Assembly: GCA_965248155.1 (NCBI GenBank)
Contig: CBDFIO010000002.1
Span: forward strand, 744,001-808,000
DNA: 64,000 nucleotides
Direction: 5' to 3'
Source of the DNA: RFSX01 sp965248155
GTDB lineage: Bacteria; Bacteroidota; Bacteroidia; Chitinophagales; Saprospiraceae
Below, one piece after another: positions 1 through 9,133 of this stretch. Positions within the stretch are counted from its first letter, which is position 1, and the number at the start of each line of letters is the position of its first letter. The notes beneath the pieces are model-generated. The model had not been told where the DNA came from. It saw only the letters and a program-made list of their open reading frames with translations, and did no database searches. The position numbers and the translations under genes were made by a program.

Positions 1-1814
1 AGTGGAATAGTAGCATTCCCATAATTATCACCATCCGAATCCTGATAAAAAACAATCTGCACCCCTTCGTCTATTTGGCCATTGCAATCGTTATCCTTAT
101 TATCACATACTTCTGGATTCCCGGGGAAAATGACTGAATCACTATCATTGCAATCTGTATTATCAAGAACATATCCAGGCGGTTGCACACAATCAAGTAA
201 ACTGATTGTATCTACACCATATCCATCTCCATCAGCATCTAAAAACCAATCAAATTGTCCCGAGTCCGGATCATCCCCGTCAACTAATCCATCACAATCA
301 TTGTCTATTCCATCACATAATTCCGGGGCCGTTGGATAGACCTGGTCATTTGTATCATCGCAATCTGTATTATCAAGAACATATCCTAAAGGAGCAAAAC
401 AATCCTGGATTGAATTCGCATTATTCCCATATCCATCTCCATCACTATCTTGATAAAATGTTAACACTCCAACCAAGTCTGGATCATCAAGATCTATTAA
501 ACCGTCACAATCATTATCCAGATTGTCACATATCTCAGGAGCACCGGGATAAATCAAATTATTAAAGTCATCACAATCTGTATTGTCCGTTACATAGCCA
601 GCGGGTTGTGTACATCCATCCAATATAACTCCTGGGTCTCCGTATGTATCCAGGTCTGCATCTCTGTAATAGCTTACTGGATTCGGGCACCCTATCTGAA
701 TGATATTTAAACCATATTCCATATCTGAAACCATAATACATCCCGAATCAAAAAAGGGATACGTTCCCCAGTTACCTTCATAACCCGTATAAGAATTTCC
801 ATTATCCGGGTAAGTGTCATAATACCCAACTAAGGACGGTAATGCTGGATTGGTAAGATCATAAGCTTTTAGTCCGTCTTCATAATATGATATATATAAT
901 GTGTCTTCATGAACAAATGGATTATGTGGGGTTACATCGTTATCTGTTGTAGAAATAGGATCCTTGAATGTATGAATTACGGATATATCATTAATAGGGT
1001 CTCCAAGATTCGTCAAATCTACAACTGCCATAGGCCGTCCTGTAGGAATTTCTTCTGCATAATAGGCATATGTGCCGGATGCATCAATCCAACTCGAATG
1101 ATTATATCCGGGAGAATCATAATCTCCAAGTTGAGTAACCGTCGGTAAGTTGGTCATATCCCATATATAATATCCCTTAAACCCATTAGAAGTATACACG
1201 GTATCATTCTCTACATAGACATCATGGACATAATAGTTTTCGCCAGGCTCTCCTGCCTCCTGATCCAATAATACGTTCTGAATAAAACTAATTGTATCTG
1301 CAACGGAAACATCCAAAACGACAAGTCCTTCTGGAGCACCAGTTGATCCAGCAGCATATAGCTTTTGAGTTGCTGTATCGATAAAAATATTATGGGCTGC
1401 TGAAAAATACAGGGAAGTACTCATCACATGTGTAACAGGATTATTGGGCAATCCGGACATATCAAAAATGTGAAGACCTTCTGTACAATTGTCACAGACA
1501 GCATACATATTGTCTTTGTGCACTTTGAAGTCTCTCCAGGTTGTGGTACTACCACCTTCATATCCAAAAACTCTGACCGGACTATCACAAGTTGAGACAT
1601 CAATTACCATTATCGAATCTACATTTCCAAGAATAGCATATTCACTTCCATCCGATGCAGTGTAACCCCAAACATCGTTATAAGTAACCCCTCCGGAAGA
1701 TGGCATACCTGCCGGGTCCCATCTTGCAAGTCTTGTCATATTAAGTGAGTCTTGTCCTTGCAGGAGAGGACATAAAAAAATAAATAAGAGTATGGTGAAA
1801 TAGTTTAATTTCAT
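1..1814 (-). CDS. choice-of-anchor B family secreted protein, 3' end outside window
   Basis: The reading frame is open from an ATG at 1814 to the window edge, so the C-terminus is missing. It begins with a Sec signal peptide (MKLNYFTILLFIFLCPLLQG). The first ~370 residues match the choice-of-anchor B pattern: RWDPAGMPSSGGVTYNDVWG, then LVIVD-like beta-propeller blades such as MVIDVST and LHIFDMS. After that come at least three acidic repeats of about 70 residues with DADLDTYGDP, DSDGDGYGN and CDNLDNDCDGLID motifs, as in MopE-type metal-binding repeats and probably binding calcium. The repeats are visible in the DNA at roughly 210-bp spacing (near 151, 361 and 568). A T9SS sorting tail is likely beyond position 1 but cannot be seen. 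No enzymatic function is assigned; a surface-exposed or secreted role is inferred. Confidence 0.85.
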   Translation of the reverse strand, partial: MKLNYFTILLFIFLCPLLQGQDSLNMTRLARWDPAGMPSSGGVTYNDVWGYTASDGSEYAILGNVDSIMVIDVSTCDSPVRVFGYEGGSTTTWRDFKVHKDNMYAVCDNCTEGLHIFDMSGLPNNPVTHVMSTSLYFSAAHNIFIDTATQKLYAAGSTGAPEGLVVLDVSVADTISFIQNVLLDQEAGEPGENYYVHDVYVENDTVYTSNGFKGYYIWDMTNLPTVTQLGDYDSPGYNHSSWIDASGTYAYYAEEIPTGRPMAVVDLTNLGDPINDISVIHTFKDPISTTDNDVTPHNPFVHEDTLYISYYEDGLKAYDLTNPALPSLVGYYDTYPDNGNSYTGYEGNWGTYPFFDSGCIMVSDMEYGLNIIQIGCPNPVSYYRDADLDTYGDPGVILDGCTQPAGYVTDNTDCDDFNNLIYPGAPEICDNLDNDCDGLIDLDDPDLVGVLTFYQDSDGDGYGNNANSIQDCFAPLGYVLDNTDCDDTNDQVYPTAPELCDGIDNDCDGLVDGDDPDSGQFDWFLDADGDGYGVDTISLLDCVQPPGYVLDNTDCNDSDSVIFPGNPEVCDNKDNDCNGQIDEGVQIVFYQDSDGDNYGNATIP

Positions 1815-1860
1815 TTTTACTTTGTTAATCCTTTAAGAATTCGAAAAAGACTATTGCCAA

Positions 1861-2472
1861 ATGTCCTTAAGAAAAGCTAAACTTCATTTTTCAAAAGACA
1901 AAATACTCAATAGGGTTATTAATGCTTGTACAATATTAAAGTTACCAAATTCAGGTAATGTATTCAACGAATTGGTTAAAGCAATTGTGTATCAGCAGAT
2001 ATCATACAAAGCTGCTGACAGCATTTATGCAAGATTTGTAGATTTATTAGGTCATGAGGAATATACGCCTGTTCATTTGATTAAACAAAATCATGAGGCG
2101 CTTAGATCTGTGGGTTTATCCAATCAAAAGGCCCAGTATGTAGTTAATATTGCGCATTTCTTTAAAGAAAATAAACTTAGTAACACAAAGTGGAATACCT
2201 TAACAGATGAAGAAATAACAAATCTACTAACGCAAATTAAAGGTGTAGGACGATGGACAGTTCAAATGATACTTATTTTTGAATTACATCGACCTGATGT
2301 TTTTCCGGACAATGATTTGGCTATACAATATGCCGTAAAAGAATTATATGATTTAAAATCGGAAAAAAGGCAACTGATTCGGGAAATGAATGAAATTGCT
2401 GACGCATGGAGCCCTTTCAGATCATATGCTTCATTATATTTGTGGGCCTGGAGAAGAGATAACTATAAATGA
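1861..2472 (+). CDS. DNA-3-methyladenine glycosylase, AlkA-like (HhH-GPD family)
   Basis: A 203-residue base-excision repair glycosylase of the HhH-GPD superfamily, predicted to remove alkylated purines from DNA. The helix-hairpin-helix with the GVGRWTVQM core is at residues about 122-139. The catalytic aspartate is probably D152 in HRPDVFPDNDLAI, the position equivalent to the AlkA active-site Asp. WSPFRSYAS near residue 183 is the usual C-terminal family motif. It is shorter than E. coli AlkA because the N-terminal domain is absent, which is typical of the short bacterial subfamily. Its stop codon overlaps the next gene's start (ATGA at 2469-2472), so the two are probably co-transcribed. 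Nothing in the sequence shows adaptive-response regulation. Confidence 0.9.
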   Translation: MSLRKAKLHFSKDKILNRVINACTILKLPNSGNVFNELVKAIVYQQISYKAADSIYARFVDLLGHEEYTPVHLIKQNHEALRSVGLSNQKAQYVVNIAHFFKENKLSNTKWNTLTDEEITNLLTQIKGVGRWTVQMILIFELHRPDVFPDNDLAIQYAVKELYDLKSEKRQLIREMNEIADAWSPFRSYASLYLWAWRRDNYK

Positions 2473-3413
2473 GCAATAGGATAATTGGTAGATTCGATGG
2501 AAATGAAAAAGGACCGCTGTTTATTTGCTTTGGTGCTATGCACGGTAACGAACCTGCCGGTATCCAGGCTATAGATTTGGTTCTAAAAATGCTTGAAGTC
2601 GAGCCAATAAGCAATCCCGATTTCAATTATAATGGAAGATTTCTTGGATTAATTGGAAATACAAGAGCACTTGAAAAAGGTGTCAGATTTATTGATAAAG
2701 ATCTGAATCGCCATTTTATTCCTAAGCATATAGAAGAAATAAGACAGCGTTCTTTATCAGCCATAGATTCCGAGGATAAAGAACTCATTGAGCTCCTGGA
2801 TACTATTGATCAGGAAATAAAAGATTATCAGCCTGAAAAAATACTATTTCTGGATTTGCATACCACTTCTTCTCTTGGTGGAATATTTACCATCTGTGAG
2901 AATACAGAAGATTCTATTCGAATCGCCTCTGCATTACATGCTCCTGTGATACTAGGCTTTACACGAGGATTAAAAGGAACTACACTACATTACTTCAGTG
3001 AAGACAATTTCAAGCAAAAAACGATTTCGATCACCTTTGAATCCGGTCAACATGAAGAAAGCCTTTCAACCAATAGGGCCATATCAGCAATTATCAATTG
3101 CATGAAGGAAATTGGAGCGGTAAAAAATTATCAAGTCGAAAATTTCCATGAGGAAATCTTAATTAAATATTCTACAAGACTACCGAAGGTAGCCACTTTG
3201 CTTGAACGGTATGCTGCCGACCCCGATCACCAGTTCCGGATGAAACCAGGGTACGGAAATTTTCAATATGTCAAGAAAGGAGAAGTGATAGCCAAAGACA
3301 AAAATGGCCCCATTGCTGTTAAAGAAGATGGTTTGTTGTTAATGCCGCTCTATCAGAAAAAGGGGGAAGATGGATTTTTTGTAATTAAAGTTCTGGAAGA
3401 AAGACATGATTGA
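2469..3413 (+). CDS. succinylglutamate desuccinylase/aspartoacylase family metallohydrolase
   Basis: A 314-residue M14-like zinc amidohydrolase of the AspA/AstE family. The zinc ligands are recognisable as H25 and E28 in GAMHGNEPAG and H131 in LDLHTTSS; E191 in TFESGQHEE is the expected general base. The substrate-binding DLNR motif is at 78-81. Family members hydrolyse N-acyl amino acids or related amides, but the actual substrate here cannot be inferred. The C-terminal part (from about 225) is a beta-rich domain common in these proteins. The start overlaps the end of the glycosylase gene by 4 bp, and its own end overlaps the next ORF by 8 bp, giving a compact three-gene operon. Confidence 0.87.
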   Translation: MSNRIIGRFDGNEKGPLFICFGAMHGNEPAGIQAIDLVLKMLEVEPISNPDFNYNGRFLGLIGNTRALEKGVRFIDKDLNRHFIPKHIEEIRQRSLSAIDSEDKELIELLDTIDQEIKDYQPEKILFLDLHTTSSLGGIFTICENTEDSIRIASALHAPVILGFTRGLKGTTLHYFSEDNFKQKTISITFESGQHEESLSTNRAISAIINCMKEIGAVKNYQVENFHEEILIKYSTRLPKVATLLERYAADPDHQFRMKPGYGNFQYVKKGEVIAKDKNGPIAVKEDGLLLMPLYQKKGEDGFFVIKVLEERHD

Positions 3414-3855
3414 TGAGGCCAAAATAGAAAAAGCAATATCTGATTTAGAATCTGATACCAATACAATTCAAACGAATTTTATTGAAGATCAAAATGAGTT
3501 CTACGAATATTTGCAGACTGAACTTTTTAGTACTCTTGAATTGGAAGAAAGGCTAAGCTTATTATTTATCAATACAGTAATATATTCTGCATTCATCTTG
3601 TCAAAAAATAGTTCGCCAGTCTTCGATATGAATGATTTTCAAAACCATGATGAATCAAATTGGAAATTAAGAGAACAATACAATAGCTGGGAAGACACAC
3701 TTGATGCTTTTTTTGATAATTATAAGCAGGAAGATTTATTAGCTTTTGTAGAAGATTGTCTGGTAGAACATGAGTCCGAAGAATTGAATCCGGCCGTAAG
3801 GGAAATACTATTTATCACGTCGAAATCCTATATCGATACAATCTGTGAGATCTAA
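3406..3855 (+). CDS. conserved hypothetical protein, 149 aa
   Basis: An acidic cytoplasmic protein without a signal peptide or membrane segment. It is predicted mainly helical and I do not recognise a family. It overlaps the 3' end of the aspartoacylase-like gene by 8 bp and so is probably translationally coupled to it. Codon use looks like that of its neighbours and the frame is uninterrupted, which supports a real gene. It ends 5 bp before the convergent protease gene, so no long terminator fits between them. Confidence 0.7.
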   Translation: MIDEAKIEKAISDLESDTNTIQTNFIEDQNEFYEYLQTELFSTLELEERLSLLFINTVIYSAFILSKNSSPVFDMNDFQNHDESNWKLREQYNSWEDTLDAFFDNYKQEDLLAFVEDCLVEHESEELNPAVREILFITSKSYIDTICEI

Positions 3856-3860
3856 GAAGA

Positions 3861-6800
3861 TTAGATTTTTACAAATTTGCCTTCAAAGTATTCATCTCCA
3901 TTTTTGATTTTAATGAAATATACGCCTGGAGTAAGCTTTCTAATGTCCATAGTTCTAGATGCGTTCTGGCGCGGACCCAACTCCATTTCAAATTGTCTGC
4001 CGTATATGTCAAAAAGAATGGTTTTATTCCATAAATCGAAATCTGATTTTAAATGGATATACTCTCTCGCAGGATTCGGAAATATCTCAATTTTACCTAA
4101 ATCTTGCTCATCTGTAAATGTTCCAGAGTCAACATTAAATCTTACAATTTCTGAAGTGACATAGCAAGGATTATCATCTAGAACTACTCGAAGAAAATAT
4201 TCCCCATTCAATAAATTTAAATCTAATTCTTCTTCTGTTGCATCTTTACCTGAAGCGCTCCATACAATGTTTTCAAATTCAGGATCCTCAGCTAAATCAA
4301 CAGTATATCCACCTTTATAATCAGAGATCCATTCTATTTGACTTAACGAATCCGGATGTATTATTACATCTTGTGAGGGATAATTAATGATTGCTTTATC
4401 TACAGTTTCCAACTTTATTATGGTAATAAATGTCTGCGCAATTTTTGAATTATGATCCCGGTCAATGATTTCAATTTTGTATACTCCACTTTCAAGGACG
4501 ACCTGACTGTTATCTTTTATCCTTATAAGAATATGATTCGCTTTGCTGTCTAGTTCTTCAAATTCAACATCAATTTCTTTTGTTGCCTCATCATACATTC
4601 GAAGATCATAATTAGTGATCCCTTGAAAATCAAAATAGTTTTCAAATTCAAAGTTTTCATCTCCACATAAATAAACCTGATGGTCTCCTGGAATCAATAC
4701 CGGTAATTCCGGATTGGAATAACAGATCTGGATCGACCAGCCCATCAGTTCTCCACCGTCAAGAAATGCAAAATCTTCAACTTCAAGAATCCAGTCACCT
4801 CCGGCAAACGAACCATTAAAAATATCTAAAGGCGTCTGTGGCTTGTAAATATCGCGATTCGTTGGTGGACATAAAATATTCTGATCAAGGGATCTATCAT
4901 CAAAGCCAAGATCAAAATTGTTCTCGTCCGTACATATTTCAGTAAATAGTAATGAGGTGTTACTGTTAAACTTAAGTCTCAGTTCCACGTCTGATACAAA
5001 CTCATGTAAGCCATTGACATTAGGAATATTTACATCTTCCACTGCAACTCCATAAGGGCAAGAAATCGTGGAGCTCGTAATTGACGGTCCTACTGCTGAT
5101 ATTTCCAATGGGCCATCGCTAGAATGGAAAATAGTACAAAACAACAAGGATGTAGAAAAACTCATACTTGGTGACCATTCTGATACACCACATAAGTTGA
5201 TCGCTTGAACCCGCCAATAATAAATCGAATTTTCATTTAGATTTTGAACATTAATTTCGTTCCCCTCGATGACTTTATCGAAGTTTGGATTAGTGAAATT
5301 AGGGTCAATAGTAATCTGAATTCGTGTTTTGCTCGTTGGATCGGCTTCTACTTTAAATGTATAATTCAGAGAAATATCTTTTGCATCTTCTATAGGATTG
5401 ATTTGTAGAGGCACCTCCGGAAGATCGTCATTTACCAGAACTCTAATTTCTGTCAAAGTTTCATTATTTCCGTCACTAACGCTAAATGTGACTTTAAGTT
5501 CTTGTGATTCCAAATCAGAGAATCCTTCAATATTTATGTGGTTTTCCTGGTTATAGGGGCCATTTACAAAATCAAAAGTTGCGCTAAGACCTGTTGGAAC
5601 ATCAACAATACTATACTCAACTTGATCATTAAATAATCCTCCGGGTGAAAGACCAATAGACAATAAATTCTGATCCAAACCACAAACCTCAAAATAATTG
5701 GATTCCATATTAACAAAGAAGCTGCAAGATCTACCTTCAATACTTATCACATCTGTTTGGTCCGGATCTAACCAAAATTTCAGACTAGTCAGTGGTTGTC
5801 CTTCCCCTTCCCAAGAGCGTCTGAACCATCCAAAAGAATCTGAGTCGTTGTTTCCACATGCAGCAAAACCTCCCTCCAGTTGTCCAACGACTTGTTTTTG
5901 TGTATTAAATAAGGGTGATCCGGAGGATCCTCCTTCCGTAGTACCGATATCCCAATCCTGAACGAGTATATGTGTTGTGTCGGATCCTGTAGGATCATAA
6001 AACAGCTTGTCAAATTCAAAGCTTATCCTCTTTTCTTCTACTCCTGGGTGGTGTATACAAACACTTGAATCCGGTAGTTCCAATTGTCTGCTCCAACCGG
6101 CAAAAAACAAATTATGCTCCGGGTTAATAGGATCGTCTAATTCAATTAATGTAAAATCACTTATCCCCCACAATGCTCGTACAACAGAACCCGTATTAAA
6201 ATCAGTTCTGCTTCCATTACCTGGTTGCCCACTTTGCTGGCTAAATGGTGGGCGGCAAAAACTGTTTTCATAATTCCAGTAGACAACAACTGAAGGTGAG
6301 TTAACATCTGAAACACCGCAATGTCCAGCTGTTAAGAAATAGGGAGTACAATCATTTCTTGTATTGTTTAATAAAACGCCGGAACATTGATCAGTACCAT
6401 TATAAGAATAGGCACCAACAGAAGAAATAATATCTCTGTAATTATCTACAATAGCATAACCATCTGCTGCTCCACAGACCACATCCAGATTACATGACCC
6501 TGATTGAAGGTTCTTCCTTAAATTTTTAAAGTCATGATTAACTCTTGAAAGCACCAAATCAAAATCTTCTCTATCATTTGCATTCATTTGGAGTTCTACA
6601 ATAATTTCATCTCCCGATATAATAGGGGTCCATAATTGTCTATGGTCATCATTATCCTTTGCACTAAAGGGCCCTAGAATTTCTGTCTTTTGAGTATTGT
6701 ATATAAAGAGTTCAGCTGATTGAGGGAGGTGGAATTGGGTGAATCCCAGATTTAATGAATACGCAGTAGGAGATTTAATAGCAAACCGCCAAACCATTTG

Positions 6801-7058
6801 ACCTGATTTAGTTGCTTCCCAAATTCCATTTTCTTTAGGATTGGCATGAACTTCCCGGGCTTCGGCAAATTTATTCGAAGTGTTTTTGGTGTTATGTTGA
6901 TAACGTGCTTTTAGAACATCATTATCAAGTTGAGGTAGAACTAAAAAATCATTTTCACCTAGAGTACTAATTTCTGTATTGAGAATACCTTGCTGACCGT
7001 AGTTTATTCCGATAAGGCAAATTGTAAGAAAACCGAGAAGAAAAACAGATTTGAGCAT
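3861..7058 (-). CDS. secreted trypsin-like serine protease with P-domain and T9SS sorting domain
   Basis: The frame is open from further upstream, but I start at the ATG at 7058 because it gives a clean signal peptide (MLKSVFLLGFLTICLIGINY), for 1065 residues. An N-terminal propeptide is followed by a lysyl-endopeptidase-like trypsin fold: catalytic H246 in LTAGHCGV, D301 in ISDFTLIEL and S379 in TEGGSSGSPLF. Next come a cadherin or Ig-like region, a fibronectin type III-like module with the sequence IYYWRVQAINLCGVSEWSPS, and a proprotein-convertase P-like domain ending GGELMGWSIQICY. The end is a type A T9SS tail (IEIFPNPAREYIHL to the last Ile). The protein should therefore cross the outer membrane by T9SS and act as an extracellular or surface protease. 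It is transcribed towards the three-gene plus-strand operon. Confidence 0.92.
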   Translation of the reverse strand: MLKSVFLLGFLTICLIGINYGQQGILNTEISTLGENDFLVLPQLDNDVLKARYQHNTKNTSNKFAEAREVHANPKENGIWEATKSGQMVWRFAIKSPTAYSLNLGFTQFHLPQSAELFIYNTQKTEILGPFSAKDNDDHRQLWTPIISGDEIIVELQMNANDREDFDLVLSRVNHDFKNLRKNLQSGSCNLDVVCGAADGYAIVDNYRDIISSVGAYSYNGTDQCSGVLLNNTRNDCTPYFLTAGHCGVSDVNSPSVVVYWNYENSFCRPPFSQQSGQPGNGSRTDFNTGSVVRALWGISDFTLIELDDPINPEHNLFFAGWSRQLELPDSSVCIHHPGVEEKRISFEFDKLFYDPTGSDTTHILVQDWDIGTTEGGSSGSPLFNTQKQVVGQLEGGFAACGNNDSDSFGWFRRSWEGEGQPLTSLKFWLDPDQTDVISIEGRSCSFFVNMESNYFEVCGLDQNLLSIGLSPGGLFNDQVEYSIVDVPTGLSATFDFVNGPYNQENHINIEGFSDLESQELKVTFSVSDGNNETLTEIRVLVNDDLPEVPLQINPIEDAKDISLNYTFKVEADPTSKTRIQITIDPNFTNPNFDKVIEGNEINVQNLNENSIYYWRVQAINLCGVSEWSPSMSFSTSLLFCTIFHSSDGPLEISAVGPSITSSTISCPYGVAVEDVNIPNVNGLHEFVSDVELRLKFNSNTSLLFTEICTDENNFDLGFDDRSLDQNILCPPTNRDIYKPQTPLDIFNGSFAGGDWILEVEDFAFLDGGELMGWSIQICYSNPELPVLIPGDHQVYLCGDENFEFENYFDFQGITNYDLRMYDEATKEIDVEFEELDSKANHILIRIKDNSQVVLESGVYKIEIIDRDHNSKIAQTFITIIKLETVDKAIINYPSQDVIIHPDSLSQIEWISDYKGGYTVDLAEDPEFENIVWSASGKDATEEELDLNLLNGEYFLRVVLDDNPCYVTSEIVRFNVDSGTFTDEQDLGKIEIFPNPAREYIHLKSDFDLWNKTILFDIYGRQFEMELGPRQNASRTMDIRKLTPGVYFIKIKNGDEYFEGKFVKI

Positions 7059-7228
7059 ATTCTCTGATAAGACTGTCCAAAATAATGAAATATCTAATGC
7101 TTTTATGAAGAAAAACGTTTTCGAGTCTTGAAAAACACAAGTTTTATTCAAAAAAAAGAATGAAAAAAATATCAGGATAAAGATTGGATTATCATGATAA
7201 TCCATATAAATTTGCACTCCCTTAAAAA

Positions 7229-7302
7229 GCCTCCTTAGCTCAGCTGGTTAGAGCGGCGGACTGTTAATCCGTAGGTCCAAGGTTCAAGTCCTTGAGGAGG
7301 CG
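7229..7302 (+). tRNA. tRNA-Asn (anticodon GTT)
   Basis: A 74-nt cloverleaf is readable by eye. The acceptor stem pairs GCCTCCT with AGGAGGC plus discriminator G. The D-arm contains AGCTCAGCTGGTTAGAGC. The anticodon loop CTGTTAA places GTT at 7263-7265. The T-arm is CAAGG-TTCAAGT-CCTTG. CCA is not encoded. The segment 7257-7285 recurs at 19749-19777, suggesting that this gene is or was an integration site. Confidence 0.96.
7257..7285 (+). repeat. putative att core in tRNA-Asn (first copy)
   Basis: These 29 bases, from the anticodon stem to the T-loop of tRNA-Asn, are repeated without mismatch and in the same orientation at 19749-19777, next to a tyrosine recombinase gene. tRNA 3' portions are classic attachment sites of integrative elements, so the pair may mark the two ends of a ~12.5-kb island. 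That interpretation is inference. Confidence 0.6.
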
Positions 7303-7381
7303 CAAGTGTAAATCGTCAAATAAAAGTGGACCATTAAGTGAAATATTAAAAGTTATACATAACTATTAAATTCACTTTATT

Positions 7382-7732
7382 ATGAACAAGAAAAACAAAT
7401 CAGCAGAATCTTATGTCCGAGATGTAAAAAGAAGGACAAGACGTAAATTTTCTACAGAAGAAAAGATTAGAATAGTCATTGAAGGATTAAGAGGAGAACA
7501 AAGTGTTGCTTCTCTTTGTAGAAGAGAAGAGATTTCACAACCACTATATTATAAGTGGAGTAAAGATTTCATGGAAGCAGGGAAGAAACGTTTAAAGGGA
7601 GACACAGAACGTGAAGCCAATACTTCAGAAGTTCAACATCTAAAGACAGAAAATCAAGACCTTAAAGAGGTAGTAGCAGAACTTACTCTGAAAAATCGTG
7701 TGCTTAAAAAAAGCTTGAATGGAGTAAAATAA
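7382..7732 (+). CDS. IS3-type transposase OrfA (helix-turn-helix)
   Basis: A 116-residue basic protein with a helix-turn-helix: KFSTEEKIRIVIEGLRGEQSVASLCRREEISQPLYYKW. It is followed by a coiled-coil (TSEVQHLKTENQDLKEVVAELTLKNRVLKK), as in IS3 OrfA proteins that bind the terminal repeats and dimerise by leucine zipper. It ends 14 bp before orfB in another frame. Classical IS3 elements make an OrfAB fusion by frameshifting, but here the two ORFs do not overlap, so separate translation is more likely. Confidence 0.88.
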   Translation: MNKKNKSAESYVRDVKRRTRRKFSTEEKIRIVIEGLRGEQSVASLCRREEISQPLYYKWSKDFMEAGKKRLKGDTEREANTSEVQHLKTENQDLKEVVAELTLKNRVLKKSLNGVK

Positions 7733-7746
7733 AATTCAAGAAGTAT

Positions 7747-8730
7747 ATGCGATTTACAGCAAAAGAAAAGATGGAACTGATTAGGCTGGTTGAGCAATCC
7801 GAATGGAGTGTTAGAAGAACTCTCAAGGAAATTGGTATTCACAAATCAACCTTTTACAACTGGTATAAGAAATATCGGGAAAATGGAATTGTAGGATTAG
7901 AGGAAAAGAAAAGTACAAGGAAGCACTATTGGAACAAGATTCCTGATCGGATCAGGTCTGATATATTGAATCTGGCACTGGAAGTTTCAGAGCTTTCTTG
8001 TAGAGAATTGGCTTGCAGGTATACTGATGAGAATCAATACTTTATAAGCGAAAGCAGTGTTTACAGAATATTGAAATCTGCTGGACTGATAAACCCTCCT
8101 CATTATGATCTGATATCTGCCGCAGATGAATTTAAAGACAAAACAACAACTGTCAATCAAATGTGGCAAACTGATTTTACTTATTTCAAAATCATTGGCT
8201 GGGGATGGTATTACCTATCGACTATATTAGATGATTATTCTAGGTACATTATAAGTTGGGAGTTGTGCTCAACGATGAAAACCCTTGATGTAAAAAATAC
8301 TTTGAATCAGGCATTAAACCATCCAAATGTAAATTTGAATAAACCGCCTAAGTTATTATCTGATAATGGATCTTGTTATTTAAGTCAAGAGTTGAGCTCT
8401 TATTTGGATGATTACAAAATTAAACATGTGAGAGGAAGACCTGGTCATCCTCAAACGCAAGGCAAGATTGAAAGGTATCACAGAACAATGAAAAATGTAA
8501 TTAAACTGGATCATTATTACAGCCCAGGTGAATTGAGTTTTCGTCTTTCACAATTTGTAAAATATTATAACCATCACAGATATCATGAATCTTTACAAAA
8601 CTTGACACCAGCAGATGTTTATTATGGATTAAAAGAAGAAAAACTGAAGAGAAGAAAATTATGTAAACACAAAACATTTAAAAAACGCAGACAAAAATAT
8701 TTCAATTTAACTTTTAAAAGTGTAACTTAA
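7747..8730 (+). CDS. IS3-type transposase OrfB (DDE integrase core)
   Basis: A 327-residue transposase. Residues 1-50 form an extra helix-turn-helix (VRRTLKEIGIHKSTFYNWYKKY). The rve integrase core has D143 in QMWQTDFTYF, D206 in LLSDNGSCYLS and E242 in GKIERYH. The D-x(35)-E spacing is exactly that of IS3/IS481-type enzymes. The protein looks complete and the reading frame is intact, so this copy may be active. The orfB at 59978-60961 is almost identical, differing at only a few residues, which implies recent transposition within this genome. Confidence 0.92.
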   Translation: MRFTAKEKMELIRLVEQSEWSVRRTLKEIGIHKSTFYNWYKKYRENGIVGLEEKKSTRKHYWNKIPDRIRSDILNLALEVSELSCRELACRYTDENQYFISESSVYRILKSAGLINPPHYDLISAADEFKDKTTTVNQMWQTDFTYFKIIGWGWYYLSTILDDYSRYIISWELCSTMKTLDVKNTLNQALNHPNVNLNKPPKLLSDNGSCYLSQELSSYLDDYKIKHVRGRPGHPQTQGKIERYHRTMKNVIKLDHYYSPGELSFRLSQFVKYYNHHRYHESLQNLTPADVYYGLKEEKLKRRKLCKHKTFKKRRQKYFNLTFKSVT

Positions 8731-8771
8731 TTTTATTCACTTAATGGTCCACTTTGGTTTGAAGACCTACA

Positions 8772-8914
8772 ATAATGTTGCTGCAGGAACTCTCAATGGA
8801 GGTGAAGCCATAACTATTTCTACTTTTCTGACTGAATTCATTACACATTCTTTGATTATAGGAATAGTATTTACATTGATCTTATCGTTTTTTTCAAAAT
8901 CAAAAACTGAATAA
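8772..8914 (+). pseudogene. 3' remnant of a membrane protein gene cut by the IS
   Basis: Directly after the IS right end, an open frame without a start runs to a TAA at 8912-8914. It encodes NNVAAGTLNGGEAITIST and then a single hydrophobic segment (SLIIGIVFTLILSFFS) with a short charged tail. It looks like the C-terminus of a membrane protein whose upstream part was lost or replaced by the IS. No matching 5' part is present left of the IS, which abuts the tRNA. The family is not recognised. Confidence 0.35.
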
Positions 8915-9133
8915 AAGCATAAGATTATTTAAGAAAAATAGGTGCTTAAAAAGTGAACCTCGTAATTTATGGGGAGGGGTAGGTTACAGGATGAATTATA
9001 AGTTCTTATCATTGGGATAATATGCCCATTTTATAATCAAGAAAAGAGCAATTAAAAAGTCAACTTATATAATCAATGAATCGTTTTTATTAATACTATC
9101 CAAGTATAAATTCCCAGATCTGATAAATAATTT

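Larger units (their letters stand above)
7307..8771 (+). mobile_element. IS3-like insertion sequence, copy 1
   Basis: A 1465-bp element with imperfect terminal inverted repeats. The left end begins TGTAAATCGTCAAA and continues into AAAGTGGACCATTAAGTGAA (7323-7342). The right end is the complement of the latter at 8736-8755, followed by the reverse complement of TGTAGGTCTTCAAACC, ending at 8771. TG..CA termini are typical of IS3-type elements. It carries orfA and orfB and starts only 4 bp after the tRNA-Asn. I see no matching target-site duplication. A second copy of orfB lies at 59978-60961. Confidence 0.85.

Noticed and set aside
82..1148. Three plus-strand ORFs (82-339, 206-565, 909-1148)
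   Set aside because: They are antisense to the choice-of-anchor B gene and its metal-binding repeats, with biased composition and no protein features.
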